Source: Gammaproteobacteria bacterium SG8_30 (GTDB lineage Bacteria; Pseudomonadota; Gammaproteobacteria; Steroidobacterales; Steroidobacteraceae). Taken from it: DNA of 44,058 nt. Position numbers and translations under genes: made by a program. The notes beneath the pieces are model-generated. The model ran no database searches and had not been told where the DNA came from. It saw only the letters and a program-made list of their open reading frames with translations. Of the stretch, positions 26,047 through 33,312 are shown piece by piece. Within the stretch, counting starts at the first letter, position 1. Every line of letters begins with the position of its first letter. The stretch lies in the NCBI GenBank assembly GCA_001303245.1, contig LJNS01000030.1, forward strand, positions 1 through 44,058. Reading direction: 5' to 3'.

Positions 26047-28509
26047 ATGAACCGCTACCTGGGACTCGACCGCAGTTTCCTGTGGGCCATGCGCGGCCTG
26101 ATGCGCCTGTTCGTCCGCCCCGGGGTGGCGCCGGCGGATGCGCTCGAGCGCCTGCGGGGCCGGACGCGCCCGGTGCTCTACGTGCTCAGCGAGCGCAGCC
26201 TGTCCGGCTTCCTGGCGCTCGAGCAACTGTGCATGGACTCGGCATTGCGGCGACCGGGAAAGCGGCTCGCGGTCGGCGGGCTCGCGCTCGAGCGCTCCTT
26301 CACCGCGCTCGAGCGTCGCGCCGGCGTGCTGCGCAAGCGGCCGGACCGGCGCATGCCGGCCGAGTTGCCGGCCGCGCTGGCCGCGGCCGAGGCGGATCCC
26401 GCGCTCGAGCTCGACGTGGTCCCGGTCGCGGTGTTCTGGGGACGAGCCCCGCAGCGCGAACGATCCTGGCTCGACCTGGTGCTGTCCGAGCGCTGGGCGC
26501 TCGTCGGGCCCTTCCGCCGGCTCCTGTCGATCCTCTTCAACGGCCGCGCCACGCTGATCCGCTTCGGTCACCCGCATCCGGTGCGCGACTACCTGGTCGA
26601 CGGGCAGGCGATACCCCGCGCCGGCCGGCGGCTGCTGCGGGAGCTGCGGGCCGAGTTCCGCAGCATGCGCGACGAAACGCTGGGGCCGGAACTGGCCACC
26701 CGCCGGGTGATCCTCGCCCAGGTGCTGCGGACCCGCGCGGTGCGCCAGGCGGTGCGCCAGGAGATCCGCGAGCGGGGCATCACCCGGCGCGAGGCGCTTC
26801 GTGATGCCAGGCGGCTCGGGCTCGAGATCGCGGCCGACTACTCGCACGCCTTCGTGCGGTTCATGGACCGGCTGCTGACCTGGCTGTGGACGCGGCTGTA
26901 CGACGGCGTCGACGTCCGCAATGCAGAGCACCTCGATCGCCTGCCCGCCGGCTGCGAGATGGTCTACGTGCCCTGTCACCGCTCTCACATGGACTACCTG
27001 CTGCTGTCCTACGTGATCTACTACCGCGGCTACGCGGTGCCCTACGTCGCGGCCGGACTCAACCTGAACCTCCCGGTGATCGGGCGGTTCCTGCGGATGG
27101 GTGGGGCATTCTTCATCCGCCGCTCGTTCCGCGGCGGCGGGCTGTATCCCGTCGTGTTCACCAAGTACGTGGACGTGCTGATGAGCCGCGGCCACCCCCT
27201 CGAGTTCTTCATCGAGGGCGGCCGAAGCCGTACGGGTCGGTTGTTGCCGGCCCGCACCGGGATGCTCGCCATGACGGTGCGCAGCTATCTGCGCAACCCG
27301 CGGCGTGCGGTGGCCTACATCCCCGTGTACTTCGGTTACGAGCGCCTGTTCGAGGCGCGCACCTACATCGGCGAGCTGTCCGGGCGCCCGAAGGAGAAGG
27401 AGTCCGTTCGCGGCCTGCTGCGCACGCTGCCGGCGCTGCGGCAACGCTTCGGGCGGGTGCACGTCGGCTTCGGCGAGCCGCTCCTCCTCGGCGAGGCCCT
27501 CGAGCGCGTGCAGCCGGGCTGGCGTGACGCGCCGGTCGCGGACGACGCCCGTCCGCCCTGGTTCAGCGAGGTCGTGGACTCGGTGGCCGCAGAGGTCATG
27601 CGGCGCGTCAACAGCGCTGCTGCCGCGACGCCGGTGAACCTGCTGTCTGTCGCGCTGCTCGCAACCCCGCGGCAGGCGATGCTCGAGTCCGATCTGACGC
27701 GCCAGCTCGATCTGTACGTCAGGCTGCTGCGCGAGTGCCCGTATTCGCCGGACCTGGGCCTGCCGGAAGCCGACGGCGCGGCCATGATCCGCCTGGGCGA
27801 GGACATGGGCATGATCGAACGCCATGCACACTCCCTCGGCGACGTGCTGCGGATGCCCGACGAGGCGGCCGTGCTATGCACGTACTACAGGAACAACGTG
27901 ATCCACCTGTTCGCGATGCCCTCGCTCGTGGCATGCGCGTTCCTGAACAACGCGGCGATGCGCACGGAGGACATCCAGCGCCTGGCGTGGCGCGCCTACC
28001 CGTACGTCCGCCAGGAGCTGACCCTGCGCTGGGAGGAATCCGAGGTGCCCGGCGTCGTCGACGACGTGCTCGAGGCGCTCGCCCGCAGCGGGCTGCTCTC
28101 CCGCAGCGAGGACGGCCGCGTCTGGCGCCGGCCCCCGACCGGCACGGTGGAAGCGGTGCAGCTGTCCGTCCTCGCCCAGGCCACGATCCAGACGGTCGAG
28201 CGCTACTACCTCGCCATCGCGCTGCTCCTGCAGGCCGGGCGCGGGGAACTCACTGCCGAAGGGCTCGAGCGCCGCTGCGCCTCCATGGCCCAGCGGATGT
28301 CGATGCTCTACGGGCTGAATTCCCCGGAGTTCTTCGACCGGACGATGTTCCGCAGCTTCATCGACCTGCTGCGCCGGCGGGGCGTCATCGAGGTCGGCGA
28401 GGGCGGCAAGCTGACCTACGGCGAGCCGTTGCTGGCCGTCGCCGACGACGCGCGGGTCGTGCTGTCGGAGCAGATTCGCAACAGCATCCTGCAGGTCACC
28501 CACAGCTGA
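26047..28509 (+). CDS. plsB: glycerol-3-phosphate 1-O-acyltransferase
   Basis: An 820-residue inner-membrane enzyme that acylates sn-glycerol-3-phosphate at position 1, starting phospholipid synthesis. The E. coli protein has 807 residues. The HX4D catalytic motif is His311-Asp316 in CHRSHMDYLL. Further blocks are GAFFIRRSFRGGGLY, EFFIEGGRSRTGR and RAVAYIPVYFGYERLFE. A long C-terminal domain follows, as in PlsB and unlike the short PlsC. The start at 26047 (MNRYLGLDRSF) is chosen because upstream codons are Arg-rich and atypical; the ribosome site is weak. It is followed by about 200 bases of non-coding sequence with the promoter of the DUF1302 operon. Confidence 0.96.
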   Translation: MNRYLGLDRSFLWAMRGLMRLFVRPGVAPADALERLRGRTRPVLYVLSERSLSGFLALEQLCMDSALRRPGKRLAVGGLALERSFTALERRAGVLRKRPDRRMPAELPAALAAAEADPALELDVVPVAVFWGRAPQRERSWLDLVLSERWALVGPFRRLLSILFNGRATLIRFGHPHPVRDYLVDGQAIPRAGRRLLRELRAEFRSMRDETLGPELATRRVILAQVLRTRAVRQAVRQEIRERGITRREALRDARRLGLEIAADYSHAFVRFMDRLLTWLWTRLYDGVDVRNAEHLDRLPAGCEMVYVPCHRSHMDYLLLSYVIYYRGYAVPYVAAGLNLNLPVIGRFLRMGGAFFIRRSFRGGGLYPVVFTKYVDVLMSRGHPLEFFIEGGRSRTGRLLPARTGMLAMTVRSYLRNPRRAVAYIPVYFGYERLFEARTYIGELSGRPKEKESVRGLLRTLPALRQRFGRVHVGFGEPLLLGEALERVQPGWRDAPVADDARPPWFSEVVDSVAAEVMRRVNSAAAATPVNLLSVALLATPRQAMLESDLTRQLDLYVRLLRECPYSPDLGLPEADGAAMIRLGEDMGMIERHAHSLGDVLRMPDEAAVLCTYYRNNVIHLFAMPSLVACAFLNNAAMRTEDIQRLAWRAYPYVRQELTLRWEESEVPGVVDDVLEALARSGLLSRSEDGRVWRRPPTGTVEAVQLSVLAQATIQTVERYYLAIALLLQAGRGELTAEGLERRCASMAQRMSMLYGLNSPEFFDRTMFRSFIDLLRRRGVIEVGEGGKLTYGEPLLAVADDARVVLSEQIRNSILQVTHS

Positions 28510-28572
28510 ATTTTTGCGCTGCAATACACGCCCGGATACGTAGAGGCGCGGGGTGGGAGGCGACGGCGTCGC

Positions 28573-28581
28573 TGATATACT
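28573..28581 (+). promoter_or_regulatory. extended -10 promoter of the DUF1302-RND operon
   Basis: TGATATACT combines the extended -10 TGn with TATACT (5 of 6 matches to TATAAT). It lies about 133 nt before the DUF1302 start, so the operon would have a leader of about 125 nt. No -35 resembling TTGACA is seen at the right distance, as is usual for extended -10 promoters. It is the most convincing sigma-70 -10 element in the window. Confidence 0.55.
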
Positions 28582-28714
28582 CGGCGCGCAGTTGTGCGAG
28601 CCGGCCGTGCCGGTATCGGCGCTACAACAAACGGGCGGAAGCGTCAGGCGTGCGCCGGCGCTCCCCTACCCGAGTCAGCCGAGGACTCTCGGTCGTCAGC
28701 AAATGGGGAAGCAC

Positions 28715-29275
28715 ATGACCACTCATCCCGCCAAGCACGACCTCCGTACCGTTCGCCGGGCCGTGACCACGGCGCTGGTCGCCGCCGGCGCGCTCGGGGC
28801 GACGTCCGCGCAGGCGTTCGATTTCACGCTGGGGAGTTGGAACGGCAACTGGGACACGACGCTGTCCTATGGCCAGCTCTACCGCATCCAGAGTCCGGAC
28901 CTGAACCTGATCGGAACGGCCAACGGCGGGATAGGCCGTTCCCCGAACATCGACGACGGCAATCTCAACTACGAGACGGGACTCGTCTCCAACGCCGCCA
29001 AGTTCGTTACCGAGCTGGCGCTGAACAAGGGCGGCTTCGGGCTGTTCGCCCGCGCCCAGGGCCTCTACGACTACGAGGCCGAGAAGCAGCCCACCGCGCG
29101 CACGCCGCTCTCGGACGACGCCAAGGACCTGATGGGTTCCTACGTACGCATGCTCGACTACTTCGTGTACGGCCGCTTCGACCTCGGCGGGCGCGAGCTC
29201 GACCTTGCGCGCCGGCAGCATGGTCGTGAACTGGGGGGAGAGCACGTTCATCCCGGGCATCAATGCCACGATTAA
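28715..29275 (+). CDS. DUF1302 outer-membrane barrel protein, N-terminal part (frameshifted)
   Basis: The first part of a DUF1302 protein. A signal peptide (VTTALVAAGALGATSAQA) is followed by FDFTLGSWNGNWDTTLSYGQLYRI, the family N-terminus, and continues to YVYGRFDLGGRELDL-like sequence (DYFVYGRFDLGGRELDL). One extra base near 29204-29206 shifts the frame; residues after that (ARRQHGRELG onward) are out of frame and end at 29275. The true continuation lies in the frame of 29205-30809. The start ATG 28715 has GGGGAAG 4-5 nt upstream. DUF1302 proteins are predicted outer-membrane beta barrels encoded beside DUF1329 and an RND transporter, as here. Confidence 0.85.
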   Translation: MTTHPAKHDLRTVRRAVTTALVAAGALGATSAQAFDFTLGSWNGNWDTTLSYGQLYRIQSPDLNLIGTANGGIGRSPNIDDGNLNYETGLVSNAAKFVTELALNKGGFGLFARAQGLYDYEAEKQPTARTPLSDDAKDLMGSYVRMLDYFVYGRFDLGGRELDLARRQHGRELGGEHVHPGHQCHD

Positions 29276-30809
29276 CCACTTCGACCTCTCCGCGCTGCGC
29301 GTGCCGGGCTCGGAGCTGCGCGAGGCCTACCTGCCGCAGGAGATGGTCAAGGCGTCTTTCGGCCTCACCGAGAACCTGACCGTCGAGGCCCTCTACGAGT
29401 TCAGCTGGGACGAGACGCTGCCCGAGCCGGTCGGAAGTTTCTTCTCGTCGAACGACTTCGCGGTCGAGGGCGGTGAGCGCGTGTTCCTCGGCTTCGGCGC
29501 GTTTTCCGATCAGGGCGTGGACTTCCGCCCGCTCGGCGGCCCGTTCATCGAGGGTTTCCAAGGCGTGGTTCGCGGTCCGACCCGGGAGGCCAGCAACGAC
29601 GGGCAGTACGGCGCCGCGATCAAATGGTTCCTGCCGAACTTTTCGGATGGCACCGAGCTCGGCTTCTATTTCATGAACTACCACAGCAAGGTGCCGCTGA
29701 TCAGCGGCCGGACCGGCACGCAGGTCGGGGTCGGCAATGCGGTCGGCACGCTGGTCGGTGGCATCGCGACGGCCCAGGCGCTGGCGGCCGGTCTGCCGCC
29801 AGCAGCGGCCATCGGGATTGGCACCCAGCAGGGCGTGGCCGCGGCCGCCAGCGCCGGCGGCGACCTTTCGGCGGCGACGGCGGGCGGCTACGCCACGATC
29901 GCGGCCAACACGGCACTCGGCGGCGGCAACGTCACTGCCCAGGCGACGAACCTCGCCGTGCACGAGTACGCCCAGACGGCGCAGTACTTCACCGAGTACC
30001 CCGAGGACATCAAGCTGCTCGGGCTCAGTTTCAATACCCAGGTGGGTACGACCGGCATCGCGCTGCAGGGCGAGGTCTCCTATCGCATGGACGTGCCGCT
30101 GCAGTTCGACGACGTCGAGGTACTGTTCGCCGCGCTCGGTCCGTTCGAGCAGGCCGCCGCCGCGCTGCAGGGCATCACGCTGCCGCCGACCTGCCTGCCC
30201 GGTGCCGGCGCGACGCTGACGGCCTGCAACCAGATCGGCCGCTTCGGCGTCGACCAGGAGATCCAGGGCTGGGATCGCTACGACGTCTGGCAGGCGCAGC
30301 TCACCGGCACCAAGGTCTTCGGACCGATGCTGGGTGCGGCGCAGATCGTGACGGTCCTCGAGGCGGCCGTCACGAGCGTCGAGGGCATGCCCAGCAAGAC
30401 CGAGGGTGGCCCGAACGACCGCGGCCTGCGCTTCAACGGGCCCGGCACGTCCGTGTCCGGCAACGTGGAACTCGCGAGCCGTCACTTCGGCGAGGTCGAG
30501 CCCCTCGACCGCTTCGCCGACCCGACTTCCTGGGGTTACCGGCTGGCGATCCGGCTCGACTACCTCGGCCTGATCGGGCCGTGGAACGTCAGTCCGCGCC
30601 TGGTGTGGGCCCACGACGTCAGCGGCACGACGCCCGGGCCCGGCGGCGCCTTCGTCGACGGCCGCACGGGCCTGACGCTCGGCGTCAACGCCAACCTGCT
30701 CGCGAAGTGGGAACTGGATGCCAGCTACACGCGCTTCGACGGCGCCGGCCGCTGGAACGACATCAACGACCGTGACTTCGTCGCCGCGACGGTGAAGTAC
30801 TCATTCTGA
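29205..30809 (+). CDS. DUF1302 outer-membrane barrel protein, C-terminal part (frameshifted)
   Basis: The remainder of the DUF1302 protein after a single-base shift. Read across the shift, the protein is RELDL-RAGSMVVNWGESTFIPG, exactly the expected family sequence, so only one base separates this from an intact gene of roughly 698 codons. The sequence alternates polar and apolar residues, as in barrel strands, and ends with an aromatic residue (TVKYSF), the usual C-terminal signal of outer-membrane proteins. An Ala/Gly-rich insertion lies near 29730-29970. The next gene, DUF1329, begins 16 bp later. A draft-sequence error is the simplest explanation, because the rest of the frame is undamaged. 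Confidence 0.85.
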   Translation: MRAGSMVVNWGESTFIPGINATINHFDLSALRVPGSELREAYLPQEMVKASFGLTENLTVEALYEFSWDETLPEPVGSFFSSNDFAVEGGERVFLGFGAFSDQGVDFRPLGGPFIEGFQGVVRGPTREASNDGQYGAAIKWFLPNFSDGTELGFYFMNYHSKVPLISGRTGTQVGVGNAVGTLVGGIATAQALAAGLPPAAAIGIGTQQGVAAAASAGGDLSAATAGGYATIAANTALGGGNVTAQATNLAVHEYAQTAQYFTEYPEDIKLLGLSFNTQVGTTGIALQGEVSYRMDVPLQFDDVEVLFAALGPFEQAAAALQGITLPPTCLPGAGATLTACNQIGRFGVDQEIQGWDRYDVWQAQLTGTKVFGPMLGAAQIVTVLEAAVTSVEGMPSKTEGGPNDRGLRFNGPGTSVSGNVELASRHFGEVEPLDRFADPTSWGYRLAIRLDYLGLIGPWNVSPRLVWAHDVSGTTPGPGGAFVDGRTGLTLGVNANLLAKWELDASYTRFDGAGRWNDINDRDFVAATVKYSF

Positions 30810-30825
30810 ATCCCGGAGAGACCTC

Positions 30826-32202
30826 ATGAAACTGACAACCATCGCGAGCGTCGCCACCCTGTCGCTCATCGGGCTGAGTGGGGCCGCGCTCGCCGCCGTG
30901 AGTGCGGAAGAGGCCGCCAAGCTCGGCAAGGAACTGACCCCGATGGGCGCGATCAAGGCCGGCAATGCCGCCGGCACGATTCCGGCCTGGGAAGGCGGGA
31001 TCACTTCCGCGGCGAAGGCGGGGTTCCCGGACTTCAAATCTGGCGGTCATCACCCGGACCCGTACGCGTCCGACCAGCCGCTGTTCAAGGTCGACGCCTC
31101 GACCATGTCCCGCTACGCCGACCAGCTGACCGCCGGTCACAAGGCGCTGCTGACGACGTACAAGGACACGTACTTCATGAACGTGTATCCGTCGCGGCGC
31201 AGCACGGCCTTCCCGCAGCGGATCTACGACGCGACGATCAACAACGCCACGAAAGCGAAGCTCACGGGCGGCGGCAACGGCGTGACCGGCGGCGTGGGCG
31301 GCGTGCCCTTCCCGATACCGAAGGAGGGCGTCGAGGCGATCTGGAACCACATCCTGCGCTACCGTGCCGACATCGCCGGCCGCAACATCGGCCAGGCGGC
31401 GGTCACCCGCGGCGGCGACTACACCATGGTCAAGTTCCACGACGAGGCCTACTTCGCCTATCACCTGCCGGGCGCGAAGGAGGAGGACCTCGACAACGTG
31501 ATCGTGTACTTCCTGCAGGAGACGACGGCGCCCGCACGGCTCGCCGGCGAGATCCTGCTGGTCCACGAGACGCTGGACCAGACCAAGGAAAACCGCCGGG
31601 CCTGGCTCTACAACCCCGGCCAGCGCCGCGTGCGCCGGGCACCCAACGTCGCCTTCGACAACCCGGGCACAGGCTCGGACAACCTGCGCACCGCCGACCA
31701 GCTCGACATCTACAACGGCAGTCCCGAGCGCTACAACTGGACGCTCGTCGGCCGCAAGGAGATGATCGTCCCGTACAACTCCTACAAGCTGCACTCGAAC
31801 AAGCTCAAGAACGACGACATCATCCGTCCGCTGCACATCAACCAGGACCACTCGCGCTACGAGCTGCACCGCGTCTGGGTCGTGGACGCCGTCCTCAAGC
31901 CGGGTCAGCGGCACGTCTACAAGCGGCGCACCTTCTACATCGACGAGGATTCCTGGCAGATCGTGGCCGTGGACTGCTACGACGCCCGTGACCAGCTCTG
32001 GCGCGTGCAGGAGGGGCACTCGGTCAACTACTACGAGATCCCGACCTACTGGTCGACCCTCGAGACCACCTACGACCTGCAGTCTGGGCGCTACCTGGCG
32101 CTCGGCTTCGACAACGAGGAGCCGATGACGGTGGATTTCAACCTCAAGCGCACGACGGCGGACTTCACGCCGGCAGCGATCTCGAGGCGCGGAACACGTT
32201 GA
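30826..32202 (+). CDS. DUF1329 periplasmic protein (LolB/LolA-like fold family)
   Basis: A 458-residue exported protein with a signal peptide (MKLTTIASVATLSLIGLSGA, cleavage after ALAA). DUF1329 features are ELTPMGAIKAGNAAGTIPAWEGG, ADQLTAGHKALLTTY, GVPFPIPKEGVEAIWNH, RRAWLYNPGQRRVRRAPNVAFD, DQLDIYNGSPERYNWTLVGRKEM, RYELHRVWVVDAVLKPGQRHVYKRRTFYIDEDSWQI and the closing FNLKRTTADFTPAAISRRGTR. The family is assigned to the lipoprotein-carrier (LolA/LolB) fold group, which suggests binding of a lipid-like molecule in the periplasm. It is encoded between the barrel and the propeller and is almost surely co-transcribed with them. GGAGAGACCTC precedes the ATG. Confidence 0.94.
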   Translation: MKLTTIASVATLSLIGLSGAALAAVSAEEAAKLGKELTPMGAIKAGNAAGTIPAWEGGITSAAKAGFPDFKSGGHHPDPYASDQPLFKVDASTMSRYADQLTAGHKALLTTYKDTYFMNVYPSRRSTAFPQRIYDATINNATKAKLTGGGNGVTGGVGGVPFPIPKEGVEAIWNHILRYRADIAGRNIGQAAVTRGGDYTMVKFHDEAYFAYHLPGAKEEDLDNVIVYFLQETTAPARLAGEILLVHETLDQTKENRRAWLYNPGQRRVRRAPNVAFDNPGTGSDNLRTADQLDIYNGSPERYNWTLVGRKEMIVPYNSYKLHSNKLKNDDIIRPLHINQDHSRYELHRVWVVDAVLKPGQRHVYKRRTFYIDEDSWQIVAVDCYDARDQLWRVQEGHSVNYYEIPTYWSTLETTYDLQSGRYLALGFDNEEPMTVDFNLKRTTADFTPAAISRRGTR

Positions 32203-32277
32203 GCTGGAAGGATTGACGTCGAGCGGGCCGGCGGGCGAAATGCCAGCTGGCCCGCATAGCTTTCCGTGAGGGGAAAC

Positions 32278-33309
32278 ATGAGGCACATGCTCGCCGCGGT
32301 GGCGGTGCTCGCGATGGCCGCCGGGTTGCCGGCATCGGCGCAGGAGCAGGCGCCCGACGCCGCGCTGACGCCCGCGGTGATCGAGCCGCTCGCCGTCCGT
32401 TCTCTGATGCTCGATCTCGCCCGCGCCGGCGGCCGCATCGTGGCGGTCGGCGAGCGCGGCAACGTCCTGTATTCCCTGGACGAAGGCCGCAGCTGGACGC
32501 AGGTGCAGGTGCCGGCAAGCGCGAACCTGACGGCCGTGTACTTCGTCGACGAGCGGCACGGCTGGGCGGTGGGGCACGACGACGTGATCCTGCGGACGGA
32601 GGATGCCGGCGATAGCTGGGAGCTGGTCAACTTCGCCCCCGAGAACAACCGGCCGCTGCTCGACGTCTGGTTCGCGGACGAGAACCGCGGCTACGCCGTC
32701 GGTGCCTACGGCGCGATCTACGCGAGTGAGGATGGCGGACGCAGCTGGAAGCCGGTTCCCTTCGAGCCGGCGCCGCTGGGCGGGGAGTCGGCGCCTCCCG
32801 ACCCCGACGACTACTACGCGGAAGTCGACATGGGCTTCGACTTCCACCTGAACGCCATCGCCCCGGCCGACGACGGTGCGCTGTACCTCGCCGCGGAGGC
32901 GGGCCGGCTGTTCCGTTCGGACGATTCGGGCGCAAGCTGGCGCGAGCTGCCCTCGCCCTATGACGGGTCCTTCTACGGCATCCTGCCGCTCGACGGGTCC
33001 GCGCTGCTCGCATTCGGACTGCGCGGGCACGTGTTCCATTCCGGCGACGGCGGCCAGACGTGGTCGGAGCCGATCCCGACCGGCACGACCGCGCTGCTCA
33101 ATTCGGCCATCCGGCCGTCGTCCGATCTCGTGATCGTTGCCGGACTCAACGGCGTCATGCTGGTCAGCCGCGACGGCGGCCGGAGCTTCGGGTTCACCCA
33201 GCAGGACGACCGCAAGAGCCTGGCGGCGGTGATGTGGGCCGGCGACGGCGAGGCGATCGTCGCCGGCGAGACCGGCCTGCGCCGCCTGGCGGTGCCGGGG
33301 CTGAGGTAG
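32278..33309 (+). CDS. exported YCF48-like Asp-box beta-propeller protein
   Basis: A 343-residue secreted beta-propeller. After a signal peptide (LAAVAVLAMAAGLPASAQEQ) at least six Asp-box repeats appear: SLDEGRSWTQV, RTEDAGDSWELV, ASEDGGRSWKPV, RSDDSGASWREL, HSGDGGQTWSEP and SRDGGRSFGF, each following a segment such as GNVLY, GYAVGAYGAIYA or GLRGHVFH. This is the YCF48/Hcf136-type propeller, known in photosystem II assembly in phototrophs but widespread in non-phototrophs next to DUF1302/DUF1329/RND genes. The start at 32278 has AGGGGAAAC before it; the GTG at 32266 is an alternative. It probably acts as a scaffold or assembly factor for the RND complex (inference). It is followed 3 bp later by the RND gene. 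Confidence 0.93.
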   Translation: MRHMLAAVAVLAMAAGLPASAQEQAPDAALTPAVIEPLAVRSLMLDLARAGGRIVAVGERGNVLYSLDEGRSWTQVQVPASANLTAVYFVDERHGWAVGHDDVILRTEDAGDSWELVNFAPENNRPLLDVWFADENRGYAVGAYGAIYASEDGGRSWKPVPFEPAPLGGESAPPDPDDYYAEVDMGFDFHLNAIAPADDGALYLAAEAGRLFRSDDSGASWRELPSPYDGSFYGILPLDGSALLAFGLRGHVFHSGDGGQTWSEPIPTGTTALLNSAIRPSSDLVIVAGLNGVMLVSRDGGRSFGFTQQDDRKSLAAVMWAGDGEAIVAGETGLRRLAVPGLR

Positions 33310-33312
33310 GTC

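Noticed and set aside
32231-32255. GCGGGC / GCCCGC hairpin between the DUF1329 and propeller genes
   Set aside because: Short stem, long loop and no T tract. It is unlikely to terminate inside a tightly packed operon.
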